This document shows, one piece after another, positions 44,250-55,206 of a stretch of 64,000 nucleotides of DNA. The DNA lies in assembly GCA_002633005.1 (NCBI GenBank), contig NMRA01000451.1, positions 39,845 through 103,844 on the forward strand. The letters run 5' to 3'. The notes below the pieces were generated by a model that worked only from the letters and a program-made list of their open reading frames with translations, searched no databases and had not been told where the DNA came from. The DNA is from Phoronis australis. Taxonomy: Eukaryota; Phoronida; Phoronidae. The position numbers and the translations under genes are program-made. How positions within the stretch are numbered: position 1 is the first letter of the stretch; every line of letters starts with the position of its first letter.

Positions 44250-45638
44250 TTTTGGATGCTGCTAAGGCAGGAAATGGCATGGACCTCTTGATCAGAGTAC
44301 ACTGGGAGCACTCGAAGTCAAATACCATCGTGCTCGCTACAACAGCTTCACAAGACTACTGACAAAACAGAAATCTAACGATAGTGAAATTTTCACAGAT
44401 GTATTTCAAGAGTTGTACTTTGAAGTTGTGGGGAAACGAATAATATGGCATGGGGAAATATTGCATTTGACTCTGTTAAAGTCACTCCTCGAGGAAACTT
44501 TATCCAAAAGAGGTTGTAATGTATGTGTCCGAACTAGAAATCTGAAATTGAAATTACAGAGAATTTACCCTATGGGACTTGCAGATGAAGTTATCAGTGT
44601 TGTTACGGTTGACGTTTTTGCAGGTAGAAAGTGGAGTTCAGAGGAGGAAGTAGCATCAGCAGAGAGCAGGTTTCACCGTAAAGATTTGGTAGGGGCACTT
44701 TCTAGAGGACGTGAAGGCCTTGGCATGAAACCGTTTAAGAGGTGGAAGACAACTAGAGGGAACGATCGTTGTTCTGTGGTATTAGACGACGTACGCCACC
44801 AGGAAGAGGAGAAGCGCTTTTCTCATGCTGTGGGTTTGAGATAGCAGGGCGCCTGGACAGCATGGAAAGGAGTTCACATTAGGCGCATTACAGCGAACGA
44901 CCTGATTTCATGTGACCAGTGTAGATTAATTTTTGTCCTGCGTTCTGTGTATGACGTACCCCCTAGTCCGACAAACCTGAAGTTGTGGGGTTGGATTGAA
45001 GACGATTCGTGCGGCAGTTGTGGGGAGCGCTGCACTTTACAGCACGTTTTGTCATCCTGTAAGTCGGCTTTGGCGGAAGGCAAGTACAAGTGGAGACATG
45101 ATAAGGTTCTCAAAGTGATTGCTCATATTATGGACCTAGAAAGAAGTAAGGCGGTAAGCAACACCGACAGCCCGCTAATATCATTTTACAGAGAAGGTGC
45201 AACCGGGAAGAGGAAAGATGCAGATGTATTGGCTACAGCGAGTGATTGGAAGATGGTTGTGGATATAGGGCCATTGGCAATATTCCCGAGCCATGTAGTG
45301 ATGTCGACATGGTATTATGGTCAGATGGTACAAATACGGTCATCATGGTAGAACTTACAGAACCATGGGAATTCCGAATGGTAGAGTACAACGAGAGGAA
45401 AAGGTTTAAGTATACAGAACTTTCCCATGATTGTTCAGTACCTGGTTGGAAGTGTTTTTGTATGCCAGTTGAAGTAGTATGTAGAGGTTTCATCGGTAGC
45501 AGCCTGTGGAGGTTGATAAAGCTCCTAGGTATCAGTACAGTGTCGAGGAAGGGTTTGGTGCACACAGTGATGAGATCTGCTGAAGAGGCGTCGTCGTGGC
45601 TATGGTTACAGCGAGACAACAGGTGGCACTCTAAGTGA
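44250..45638 (+). mobile_element. LINE 3' region with restriction-like endonuclease (decayed)
   Basis: Three plus-strand frames follow each other. At 44413-44844 is a post-RT region with GRKWSSEEEVASAESRFHRK. At 44947-45351 is VYDVPPSPTNLKLWGW, then the zinc motif C-x2-C-x7-H-x4-C (SCGSCGERCTLQHVLSSC) and KYKWRHDKVL. At 45246-45638 is a PD-(D/E)xK-like block (MVLWSDGTNTVIMVELTEPW, then E-R-K-R-F-K-Y) ending CRGFIGSSLWRLIKLLG. The CCHC motif followed by a restriction-like endonuclease is the C-terminal layout of R2/NeSL/Hero/CRE-type LINEs. A stop after GLR (44842) and a frameshift near 45300 kill it, and the RT itself is missing (5' truncation). An N lies just after it at 45664. Confidence 0.75.
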
Positions 45639-45967
45639 TGATCGAAGCCTGATCATCATTGGGNAAATGTTATTCAAAATGGTATCAAAGTATTTGTAGA
45701 AGTGTATTTTTATCAAAGGTATCAACTTACACCGTAGAGCCTGGCACAGATAGTGTCATCTGCTCACGTTTCTGAATAATAAACATATAAAAGCATCATA
45801 CATTTCTTAGTTTGAAAGTGGTAAAATCTGTTGTGGACGCATACATGTTATTAAAGTGGTCTGTGGAGGACTGTATTTTGGTACATACAGACTTTAACCG
45901 AATGTGACACATATATACATGCAGTTGCGGTGATTGTATATTGGGTGGATTGTAAGAACAGTGGAAA

Positions 45968-46180
45968 ACCGGGATATATAATGTAGTGGGGCATATATCT
46001 AATGGGACATATAAAGTTGCGGGATATATATGGTATACACCTAACGGGGCATATATACTTGCGGGCTATATATTGTACTGGGGCATATACCTAGTGAGGT
46101 ATATATAGTTGCGGGATATATATTGTTCCGGGGTATATAGCCAATGGGGCATATATAGTTGCGGGCTGTATATTTTATAT
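45968..46180. repeat. minisatellite, unit about 50 bp
   Basis: Units of the form GCGGG(A/C)TATATATTGTNC...GGGGCATATA recur, with GCGGG at 46019, 46061, 46111 and 46161. That is about four units, with spacings of 42, 50 and 50 bp. Confidence 0.85.
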
Positions 46181-46248
46181 ATACCCCAGAACAAGGTCTC
46201 AAAATTTTACCCCACTTCAAGGTTTCAGATAATAACCCCACATCTGCA

Positions 46249-46267
46249 TATATACATGTGTATATAT

Positions 46268-46301
<34 letters not shown>

Positions 46302-46302
46302 A
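46249..46302. repeat. (TA)n-rich microsatellite
   Basis: A TA/TG dinucleotide tract that includes two uninterrupted TATATATA runs. Confidence 0.9.
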
Positions 46303-46696
46303 ACATGTATGTTTTCTGATTAAAATGATTGCTACTGTGGAGAAATTTGCCATCGAATCAATTTAGAAGCATTTCTTTATACCATAGAAATAGAGGAACT
46401 GGAATATCAATCCGGGATTCTGAGGCAGCTCTCCTACAAGCAGATAACCACGACAACCCGACATCTGACAACTTGCCCCTGAAGGCCCACGCTTTCCACG
46501 TATGGAAGGCAAAGCTACTTGCACGTACGGCTACCACCAAGGGTCGGTGTCAGAGTAGAATGACCAGCTTGCCGAGTAATTCTGGCAAGATATCGCCAGG
46601 TTTTCTTACATAGTAAATGACCTCCAATCCTGTTCTATGCCTTGCTTCTATTATTTCGAAACAGACTTGACATGCTTTGGTTAATACGGTTTTCAT

Positions 46697-46845
46697 TCAC
46701 CTGCGCAGTGCTAGGACGAAGCTGCTGCGGAACCAGATTTTTTGGCGCAACAAGACAATAAGCACACCAACTCCAGCAATCACATAAATGGCGTAAGTCT
46801 TCACGAAAGTGCTTTTTAAAGGTTCACCAGAAGCGTCCGTCGAAT
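46697..46845 (-). CDS. transmembrane exon of a micro-exon membrane protein
   Basis: On the minus strand a strong acceptor (GTCTCTTTCAG, 46846-46856) opens an exon. Its first two bases, AT, complete a codon begun in the previous exon (G+AT = Asp). It reads STDASGEPLKSTFVK, then the hydrophobic helix TYAIYVIAGVGVLIVLL, then a basic stop-transfer RQKIWFR, ending LALRR and a stop at 46697. This is a typical juxtamembrane plus single-pass segment, type I if the upstream exons are extracellular. The last bases, CGCAG/GTGAAT, could equally be a donor leading to a cytoplasmic-tail exon, so the stop may not be used. The incoming phase matches the four 21-nt exons upstream. No family is recognised. Confidence 0.6.
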
Positions 46846-47135
46846 CTGAAAGAGACATTTGTATTGAAAAAGCAGTCTCAAAACACATGATACTAAGCGT
46901 GTGCATGTGTTTATGCTATGTGGTACACTTGGATGTTGCAGGGCCAGTCCTACAGTATCTCCCACGTGCTAAGCGCATTCGGCTAAATTGGCAAACTCAG
47001 ACAATGACTGCTACATTCCAAGTAAGGAGTCCCTTTCAGTTGTTTCAAGCCACTCTTTATCATGACGAGCGAGCGTTGCATTTCTCGAATATATCTGCAA
47101 CTGCATGTTCACATCCAAAATGTCAGTGTACTTAC

Positions 47136-47156
47136 CTCCGACTCCCGGCCCTGAGC
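47136..47156 (-). CDS. 21-nt micro-exon 1 (GSGPGVG unit)
   Basis: The minus-strand order is acceptor CTCTACTTTGTAG, 21 nt, donor GTAAGT. Entering with one base of the previous codon, it encodes G-S-G-P-G-V-G and leaves G in phase 1. It joins in frame to the transmembrane exon at 46845. The exonic sequence is near-identical in type to the other three micro-exons, while flanking introns show tandem similarity. Confidence 0.6.
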
Positions 47157-47459
47157 CTACAAAGTAGAGTAAATGAACTAACAATACCTACACGGTTGAT
47201 GTCGTCAGAGGAAAGTGACAATAAAAATCCGCGATCATATCATGTGACACATGCAGAATACACGACATCTCAGAACAAACATTATGCAATTAAGTCGTCA
47301 CTTTCGGAAACGCAATAGGAGGCTCTTTCAAATTAGTAGTCTGGGGTAAATACATGTATCGTTTCATTCCCAGTCTCTTCGAGTTGTCTTAATGTATTCC
47401 AATTCACCACGAGTCCATGTTGTGTGTCTTAAATGTCAGTCCAATTCCAGGATGCTTAC

Positions 47460-47480
47460 CTCCGGCTCCCGGTCTTGAAC
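47460..47480 (-). CDS. 21-nt micro-exon 2 (GSRPGAG unit)
   Basis: The minus-strand order is acceptor CTTTCTAG, 21 nt, donor GTAAGC. It encodes G-S-R-P-G-A-G in the same phase as the other units. It lies about 324 bp from micro-exon 1. Confidence 0.6.
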
Positions 47481-48439
47481 CTAGAAAGCAAGGGAGTGTG
47501 AATTCAGGGTACCCATATATTCATAGACCAATTATCTGAAGGAGGCGGAGATTTAAGGATAGTTCCGCAGAAATTAGTTCCCTCAGTTTTGTACAAAGCA
47601 ACATCTGCTATGGGGCAAAAAGTGGGGACGGAACGCAATTACAGACTGGGTAGCATCAAGTCATCAAATAATTTAAATATTAACAGACAAAGAGAACCTG
47701 AAGCAAAAAAGCAAACAAACCAATACACCCTCAGATGTTTTTAAGTTGATTGGTAGTGAATTTAGACATTGATACTTGGTGTTTGACACTCGATGACTCA
47801 GCTCATTTGCCAATTGAACTCTGCACGCTGCAAAACTTCAATACAACAAAAGAAGGTACATGTATTTTTGCCTATATCCGAAACGTTCAATCGGTACACT
47901 AGCCGATGTGCTTATATTTGGAGGTTTTTAATTAGTGGAATCTTGGATAGGTAAACGGAGCACTCCCTAAAGCCATGTCACATCAAACAGGTACTCATTA
48001 TGGCATCGATAACGAGTAATAGTGTAGGATTGGACTAAATGTTGCATAACCGAAGCAGTTCTCCATGGACTACGGTCGGTATCCGAAACGCATCTGTTCG
48101 TTTTCACACAACTTCAAATCGTTTCACCAAGGACAAGACAATTTTGAGAATGAGCTTCGTGTGGCTGGCCTATACCAGGTTTATACTGTGATCTCTTGTA
48201 TTCTGTACATTCCGATTTGCAGTGCCGGTCGTGCAGTATCTCTTGCATGTACGTGCAAAGCACATTAAAGCAAACTTAGACAATGAATGATATATTCCAG
48301 TTCAGAAGTCCTCTTGAGCTGTTTGAAGCCACTCGTTTCACGTTATGGCGAGTCAGTGTTGACATTCTCGATTGTCTCTCCAACTTCACGTTGTTTTGCT
48401 CTTGATTTTTGTTCAATTAACAATGTATCAGTTGCTTAC

Positions 48440-48460
48440 CTCCGGCTCTCGGCCCTGAAC
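48440..48460 (-). CDS. 21-nt micro-exon 3 (GSGPRAG unit)
   Basis: The minus-strand order is acceptor CCCTTCTTTTGCAG, 21 nt, donor GTAAGC. It encodes G-S-G-P-R-A-G in the same phase. It lies 980 bp from micro-exon 2. A decayed acceptor without its exon (AACCTGCAAAAC at 48729-48740) lies just beyond it. Confidence 0.6.
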
Positions 48461-48999
48461 CTGCAAAAGAAGGGAATATAAAGTCAAGACGATATAAGTG
48501 ACAAATCAAACGGTCTACAAGGCGGTTTAAGAGTAATTCCATAGGACTTGCAAACTTTTCGTACGTACGAACAACTTCCAGGCAACAAACATTATAAAAC
48601 CATTTACAACACATATTCGGAAAGTGACAATAAAAAACCGCAAATACATTATAGTATGTGTCACTTATAAAATAAACGACATTCGAGAACAATCATAGTT
48701 AAATCGCCACTTTTGGGAACCTATCAAAAACCTGCAAAACAAATAGAATGGCATTCAGGATGCACTTGTTTTCACAGATCAATTCTCTAACGTATGAAGC
48801 AAATGTCCAAAATCTAACGTAAGCACGGCAACAAACATAATTAAATCACTTGCATAATCGGTTGACGTTATCAAAGGAAGGTGGCAATAAAAATTTGCGA
48901 ATACTATACATGACACATGCAGATTAAACGGCATCTGACAGCATACGCAATCAAATCACATGTGGCAGAGGTCAGAATAAGCTTGCAATTTTGAGATGG

Positions 49000-49535
49000 T
49001 TAGTATCACAGGCAGTCGAATTTCCCCATGACTCATAACCATATAAGCACCATAAACTTTGGGCACTAGAATTTAGCCGAACGCAGCCTCCCAACTTCAT
49101 TGTCCTAGTCCAAACGAAATCTGCATGCATCTCTCTCAACCCTCCGAAGCCTTATCTTTCATTGACCCCGTCAAATGGTCCATGTGAGTGGTGAATTGGC
49201 GACGGGATTTCCAAAACAAACTCAACAGTCTGAATTAAAGAGGTTAAATGGTGAACATGGCGGATTTCAGTTGTGCTTTAACTTGTACGCCTGTCGAAGA
49301 TTAAGTTTCGAGTTTCATCAACCCCTATGTGAACGCCAAGGATTGTGCCCCTAATTTAAATGATTGGGGTTACTAAAATTAGCTTACCACTTTGTTGTGT
49401 AACTTGTGAATTTAATTGAAAGAGCTGGCATATCTTGTATTTGATCTTGACACGATAAAATGTACGTGCTACTCTTGGAACAATCGGCTTTTGCCGGAAA
49501 TTCCCGATGTCTGACCGCACATTTAGTCGCGGGAA
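49000..49535. repeat. interspersed repeat X, copy 3
   Basis: Uninterrupted copy of the repeat found at 24040-26105. It serves as the reference for the empty target of element C. Confidence 0.7.
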
Positions 49536-50929
49536 ATAACATATCGGCAACTGACGGAAATCAAATTTAGGCCTCTTTTAGTAGCCCGCCACCCGTGGTT
49601 CTTCGGTTATAAACAGTGTTGTGTATCTGTCCTATCCCTTACAGTAAATGCCACAAAACATGCAGTTTTCAGCAACTGCATTTGTTGGTTATCTGAAAAT
49701 GTCACGGGTCCGCCAGTTAGCGGAACGTGTTGCTAGTAAGATGCCATGTCGCTCCAGACCTTTGTCTTTCGCATACACATATTTAGTGTTGCACTAATAC
49801 AGCACAGTACTTGAAATCAAGGTTAATTCAACAGTATGTAGCAATGCAAGTGCCGAGGAGAGGTCGGAAATACACTCTTACCAAGGGTGCGCACATTTAC
49901 TGCACGCCGCCAAAACAGACACACACGCACTCGTACCACGAAAAAATAAGGCAGCGTTAATTAGTCATCAGAGGACGTTGCCCGGTCACTTGCATTGGGC
50001 ATTGTCTGTGAAAGATTACCAGTTTTGGTTGGAATCGTGGTCATTACCAGCAATTCGTAAACTAGGTCATCCGCCAGGTTCTCTGTGTAATTTAGGTCAT
50101 CGCTTATGGACCAGTAACGCTAGGACCTCGCTAAAAAGCAAGACTTCGCGAGATTACGTGAGATATTGCCGTGCTTTTTAAATAAGAACACGTGACTTTG
50201 ACTAGGTTTGAGCTAGGTCCTAGCGTAGGTCCTAGCGTCTACTGAACGCACGCCTGTTAACGCTTCACTCTCCGCGTGTCCGAGTACTGGAGAGAAGCAC
50301 CAGGAAGGTTGTTCTACATTCTGTAGCCCAAAATTACCAAAGTTCAATTATATTCCGTTAAAGAGGAAAGACAAAACATATTATTACAGATGTCTGGCCA
50401 ATATCATGAGTCACCACTCGTAAGCAAATCAAAGCTGTCCTTACTCGTTGCCTTATCTCGCACTACCTCAATCGACTAGTTTTCAGTTCCCAATGCAACA
50501 GTACAATTCTCATAAATTCAACTTGTAATGACCCCTTTCAATTTTAAACCATGCCCGAAGTACTCGGAAACAAATTATTATTAGGTACAACGAGTTTTTT
50601 TCTCTGAAGTGGATCGTAAACACCTCAAGTGAGTTTTCCGCACAAAGCTACTTTGGTTTAGAGCTGAATTTTAGCTCCCTTACTATGGGCCGGGCCGGGC
50701 CGGTCAAGGGCCAACCCCTGTTGTACGCACTACTTAGAGCATGGGAATCAAACTGCTATATATAGAGAAAACGTTTATTAGTATACTGGTGTGCATATTA
50801 TCAGTGATTTAACCAAAAACTTCGAATTAACTAGACCCACTAATGATAGTCTATGATGATTAACTGATATCAAAAGGCCAAAATTGGCAATTTTCGGCCA
50901 CCCCATGTTAAATACAAAATTTTGTCGAA
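49536..50929. other. no gene seen
   Basis: The stretch between repeat X and the Gypsy element holds CCTAGCGTAGGTCCTAGCGT and GGGCCGGGCCGG short repeats. Nothing else is supportable. Confidence 0.35.
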
Positions 50930-51440
50930 TTTTCGCATTCCATTTCACGTGCGAAAAGATGTCGAACAAGAAATTGCACGACTGACCGATCTCGACGTGA
51001 TTGAGGAAGTCAACGGCCCCACCCCATGGATTAGCCCAGTTGTAGTGATACCCAAGAAAGAAGGCGTACGACTGTGTGTCGACATGACAGAAGCCAATAA
51101 AGCGATTAAGCGAACCAAGCACATCATGCCGACTATTGATGACCTTGTCCATGACCTGAATGGGGCTACAGTATTCAGCAAGTTAGACATGTCAAGTGCC
51201 TACCATCAACTAGAGTTGGACGAAGAAAGTCGTTTCATCGCCACATTTACAACACATGTTGGTCTACGACGATACAAGAGACTACTGTTTGGAGTCAACG
51301 CTGCAGCTGAACTATTTCAGAATACTATTGCACAGTTACTTCAGGACATCCCAGGTGCCAAGAACCTCTCAGACGTCTCACCAAGAAGGACGTCACATGG
51401 TCATGGGGCAAAGATGAAGAGACAGCTTTCAATAACCTGA
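50922..51440 (+). pseudogene. Ty3/Gypsy reverse transcriptase, internally deleted
   Basis: From about 50930 the frame reads the start of a Ty3/Gypsy RT: IPFHVRKDVEQEIARL, PTPWISPVVVIPKKEG, LCVDMTEANKAI, the catalytic-Asp motif FSKLDMSSAYHQLEL, and the FGVNAAAELFQ region. At NLSD (51363-51374) the sequence jumps directly to the connection/RNase H region (read in another frame from TKKDVTWSWGKDEE). The catalytic YxDD box, thumb and tether are therefore gone. Its start in the window is not a gene start; gag, protease and the 5' LTR are missing. It is inactive. Confidence 0.85.
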
Positions 51441-51622
51441 AGGATGCGCTGACAAGTACCTCAGTACTTGCATATTTCGACCATAAGAAGAAAACCGAAA
51501 TACCAGTCGACGCAAGCCCAGTTGGCCTAGGTGCTGTCTTGATGCAAGAAGATAAAGTCATCTCGTATGCAAGCCGTGCACTCACTGACACTGAGACACG
51601 ATACTCACAGACAGACCGATAA
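51378..51622 (+). pseudogene. Ty3/Gypsy RNase H, ends in premature stop
   Basis: This segment reads TWSWGKDEETAFNNLKDAL, PVDASPVGLGAVL and ISYASRALTDTETRYSQTD, which is RNase H with its first catalytic Asp in VDAS. It then meets a stop codon (TAA, 51620-51622) immediately before MLALVFGVEKFHTY, where the family reads straight through. It is the same polyprotein as the frame beginning 51623. Confidence 0.8.
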
Positions 51623-53275
51623 ATGCTCGCACTTGTCTTTGGAGTTGAAAAGTTCCATACCTACATTTATGGCTTAACCTTCACGATCACCACTGATCAT
51701 AAATTTTTGCTTGGTATAATCAAGAGCCAGAAGCCCACCACAGCAAGAATGGAGCGATGGAGACTACGACTTATGTCATATGAAATGACCGTGCAGTATT
51801 GTCCAGGAAAAGATGAGAACAACCCAGCAGATTACATGAGTAGTCATCCACTCACACAGCCGAATCGACAAAACTCAGGAGAAGCTTACATTCAGTATGT
51901 AATGAAGACTGCAGTCCCGAAGTCATTGACTGTAGAAGAGGTACGTGCAGCGAGCCGAGAAGATCCAGTGATACAGGCGCTGGTAACAGCTATCGAAACT
52001 GGAATTTGGAACACAGCAAAACTGAGCTCGTTCACATCGTTCAGGGACGAACTATCTGTCACAGATGGAGTTGTTCTTCGAGGACACAGAATCGTCATTT
52101 CTGAGAGCCTCCAGAAGCGTGTAATCACTATTGCCCACAAGTCCCATCAAGGTGTGGTGAAAACCGAACAGCTCATCCGAGAAAATTTGTGGTTCAGTGG
52201 TATTGACAAGGCCGTAGAAAAGGCTGTGAGCGGATGTATTCCATGCCAAGCGTCAAACCCTGGACAACCTCACAGAGAACCAATTGTACATGTACCTACT
52301 GACCTTCCAGTGGAACCGTGGCATTCCCTCGCCATGGATTTTGCGGGTCCATTTCCTACGGGAGAATATCCTCTTGTAGTTATAGATGAATGCAGCAGAT
52401 ATCCAGAAGTAGAAATCGTCTCATCTACTTCAGCTAAGGCTGTGATTCCGAAACTCGAGATGATCTTTGCTCAAGAAGGCAACCCTCACAAACTCAAGAC
52501 CGACAATGGACCGCTCTCCAGCAGCCATGAGTTCTCAGCCTTCGCCCAACACTTCGAAATCGTTCACAAGAAAGTTACGCCGTTGTGGCCAGAAGCAAAT
52601 GGCGAAGCAGAGAGATTTGTGCGAACTCTGAATAAGTACATACGAGCAGCAACAGCAGCCCAAGAGAATTGGAAGACAAAACTTCCCACGTTTCTTTCCC
52701 AGTACAGAGCGACGCCCCACTCCTCTACCAAGACATCTCCGTTTGAAGCCCTCACTGGTCGAAAGATGAACATTGGTCTACCCACCATACATCAGTGTCC
52801 CAACAACGTTTCAGTTCACATTCGCATCGTTGAGAATGACACCACCAGCAAGGCCAAGATGAAGTCATATGCTGATAACCGCCGACATACACAGACTTCG
52901 AATCTGCGACCAGGAGATCACGTGCTAGTGAAGCAACCCAAGTTGAACAAAACAACACCGCCGTTCCAACCGTCACCTTTCACTGTCACTGATAAGAAAG
53001 GCAGCATGATTAAAGCACAACAAGGACAACAGATGATAACCCGTAATTCCTCACACTTCCGACAGATCCACGGTAATATCGACACCAACGAAGAAGACAA
53101 AGAAGATGGATCTACCCAGATCGATACTACAACATCTACTACATCTACCAAGAAACTGTCTACATCTAGTCCCAGTCCCCCAAGTGATGAGATTTCAGCT
53201 ACATCGCAAAACTCCAGACCCAATCGTGACCGACGTCCGCCAGACTATTTAAAGGACTATGTACGAACCCGTTAG
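51623..53275 (+). CDS. Ty3/Gypsy RNase H end plus integrase (relic frame)
   Basis: An open frame of 550 codons finishes RNase H (TITTDHKFLL). It continues to a complete integrase: the zinc motif with His172, His175, Cys205 and Cys208; the catalytic core with Asp239 (MDFAGPF), Asp294 (KTDNGPL) and Glu330 (NGEAERF); then a GPY-like C-terminal region (RPGDHVLVKQPKLNKTTPPF, MITRNSSHFRQI). The tail is Thr/Ser-rich and ends PDYLKDYVRTR. No stop interrupts it, so only the upstream lesions are old or sudden. It is not expected to be expressed as a functional polyprotein, because the RT is deleted and the 5' part is missing. Confidence 0.85.
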   Translation: MLALVFGVEKFHTYIYGLTFTITTDHKFLLGIIKSQKPTTARMERWRLRLMSYEMTVQYCPGKDENNPADYMSSHPLTQPNRQNSGEAYIQYVMKTAVPKSLTVEEVRAASREDPVIQALVTAIETGIWNTAKLSSFTSFRDELSVTDGVVLRGHRIVISESLQKRVITIAHKSHQGVVKTEQLIRENLWFSGIDKAVEKAVSGCIPCQASNPGQPHREPIVHVPTDLPVEPWHSLAMDFAGPFPTGEYPLVVIDECSRYPEVEIVSSTSAKAVIPKLEMIFAQEGNPHKLKTDNGPLSSSHEFSAFAQHFEIVHKKVTPLWPEANGEAERFVRTLNKYIRAATAAQENWKTKLPTFLSQYRATPHSSTKTSPFEALTGRKMNIGLPTIHQCPNNVSVHIRIVENDTTSKAKMKSYADNRRHTQTSNLRPGDHVLVKQPKLNKTTPPFQPSPFTVTDKKGSMIKAQQGQQMITRNSSHFRQIHGNIDTNEEDKEDGSTQIDTTTSTTSTKKLSTSSPSPPSDEISATSQNSRPNRDRRPPDYLKDYVRTR

Positions 53276-53551
53276 TTGCCGTCAATCTGATTTTGTGCGA
53301 GAGACTATTACAAACATTGTTTATCACATAGACTTTAGAGTTAGTAATTAAGTTCTTGTTCTTACTTGTTTAAGATTACTCTAGCATTCAAGTAGCATGT
53401 AGTTGTTTACTTCTGTCTTCATTTAGTGAATGAGTTTGCACTAGATCTTAGGTGCCACTTAATTAACCTTCATTAGCAAGTTGTCACGTTCTGTTTAGAT
53501 CTTCAGGAACTCGTATTGAGTAGGAATCTTCACTCTGTAGTATGGGAGGAG

Positions 53552-53671
53552 TGTAGTGTTGTTACATTCGAATAGTATAAATGTAATGTACGTCGATCGT
53601 CTGACATACAAAATACACGTTAGTTCCTGATTTAATACTTGTTTTATTAGACTAACTAACGATGCAACAAT
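53552..53671 (+). repeat. probable 3' LTR of the Gypsy element
   Basis: The LTR starts TGTAGTG right after the polypurine tract, carries a TATA-like AGTATAAATG (53574-53583), and likely ends at ...GATGCAACA (about 53671). With no 5' partner the end is an estimate. Confidence 0.5.
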
Positions 53672-55206
53672 TTTTAACAAAATACTTATCTATGTTATGT
53701 GCTATCGGCAAATGTGATTGATTCATAAATAAGACCCTCACGCTGTGTTTTCTGCGAACCCCATGTATCCTGAAGGGGCTAACTGAGTGATTTTCGTGCA
53801 TGCGCAGTTCACGGTTTCAATATTGCTGGTAATGTTCCTTGGTAAAAGTGTGCTGAACGTGTTAAGAGTGTTTGGCAGGTGTGGTAAGGGTGCACGCACG
53901 TACTAAATGTGCATAGGTTCTCTGCCACGCAGCATTAGAATACGAAGATGTTCTTTAACCCTGCTTTAACGTTCAATGCAAATGCATTTACACGTTTGAA
54001 TATGGCAGCAGTTCACAAACTCCTGAAAACCATTACCCCTGAAACAAAAATACTCTTTCCATCTTCGTGGAACATCCAGACTTTTAGCTTGAATCTTCTA
54101 CTAACATATCTTACGATACTGTGACAGTTTATGCGGTTTGGGTATGTATTACAGTAATGGCTGAATTGCCACACGTAAAAATTGTTGTGACAATTTTTGC
54201 CAGCCTTCATGATCCTATTTGGCAAAGTGTTGACATTTTGGGCCTGCACACCACACGCCGGTCCGGCACTCGTCGAACATAGAAGAGCTGCAGGATTACG
54301 TCAACTAATCCACTTACACTGACCACAGTGCAAGAGCCATATTATAGCTTGGGATCAATTGTTGCTGGTGATATGGGGAAGAAAAGTTGTATACTCGAGA
54401 GCCTGTCCATCAGAAAAGCCAGTGGTGGGGCCAAGAACCGTGACGTGAGTCAGTGCTAACTCTTTCTAAAATTTATGTCATCATGATATGTGTCCCAAGT
54501 TGGTGACTTTATAAAATGACTGAAAAACCACCTAATCATCATTTGGCGAAAAAACACAAACACTGAGAGTCGAACATGCATTACATTAAACATTATAAGG
54601 AGTGCCACTACATTCATGTTACGGGGAAACCAAAAAGACTGACAGCCTGATCTAAGTCCAACGTTCAGGCCTGAGGTGAGACGACGTTCACGTCAAGACA
54701 TGTGAAACTTGTCGTGTAAGTTAGCATCTTATACATGCACTATTCGCGTTGGAGCTCGGGCTGTCCACACTCCCAGAGAGGCTGCGATCTTCCCACGAGT
54801 TGCTACAGAAATGAGAAACTGCAACATCAGTTTGCTGACACTAACCGAGGTGAGGTTGAACACAGTTGGCCAAATTGATAAGCAGAAAGTAGAGACCTTT
54901 CTTTACTCAACTAAAAAAAATGAGGTTAACCCATATGAGCATGGCGTTGGACATATTTTCTAAATCAAAACTTCACCAACAGTCTAATTTAGTGGAACCC
55001 CGTCTCCGACACAATAGTCACATCAAGATTCGAATCCCGTTACCGGCGGATAATAGTTACACAATATACGCACCCACCAGGTGATGGGTTGTCATGACCA
55101 GGGTATCGTGAAAATGGCGACTTCTTCACTTACTTGCGTCTACAACAACCTGGTCAGATATTAGTAGCACAACTTTCCGTCACAAGAGAGGTCATAAATT
55201 AAACCT
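53672..55206. other. no gene seen
   Basis: The frames at 54013-54249 (-) and 54709-54963 (+) show no family motif. A B-box-like GGATTCGAATC on the minus strand (55028-55038) has no convincing A-box partner. Confidence 0.35.

Larger units (their letters stand above)
46930..48970. repeat. tandemly duplicated intron units around the micro-exons
   Basis: 46930-47160 matches 48210-48465: GTCCTACAGTATCTCCCACGTG against GTCGTGCAGTATCTCTTGCATG, and TTTCAAGCCACTC against TTTGAAGCCACTC. 47190-47330 matches 48600-48720 and 48830-48960: GAAAGTGACAATAAAAATCCGCGA, GAAAGTGACAATAAAAAACCGCAA and GGAAGGTGGCAATAAAAATTTGCGA. So at least three intron-plus-micro-exon units arose by duplication, and one has lost its exon. 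Confidence 0.65.
50930..53671 (+). mobile_element. 5'-truncated Ty3/Gypsy retrotransposon
   Basis: Pol fragments 50930-53275 are followed by a non-coding region, a purine tract TGGGAGGAG (53543-53551) and a probable 3' LTR. There is no 5' LTR, primer-binding site, gag or protease in the preceding kilobase. Ty3/Gypsy is assigned from domain order RT-RNase H-integrase and RT wording. Confidence 0.85.

Noticed and set aside
45968-46302. CRISPR-like array
   Set aside because: Repeats are contiguous TATA-rich minisatellite units without unique spacers, in a eukaryotic context.
46329-46613. Coding exon (94 codons, plus) or cytoplasmic-tail exon (minus)
   Set aside because: No acceptor or family motif supports either strand, although a tail exon downstream of the possible donor at 46700 cannot be excluded.
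52535-53223. Minus-strand frames opposite the Gypsy integrase
   Set aside because: They are antisense to a frame with clear integrase motifs; codon bias of the sense strand explains them.
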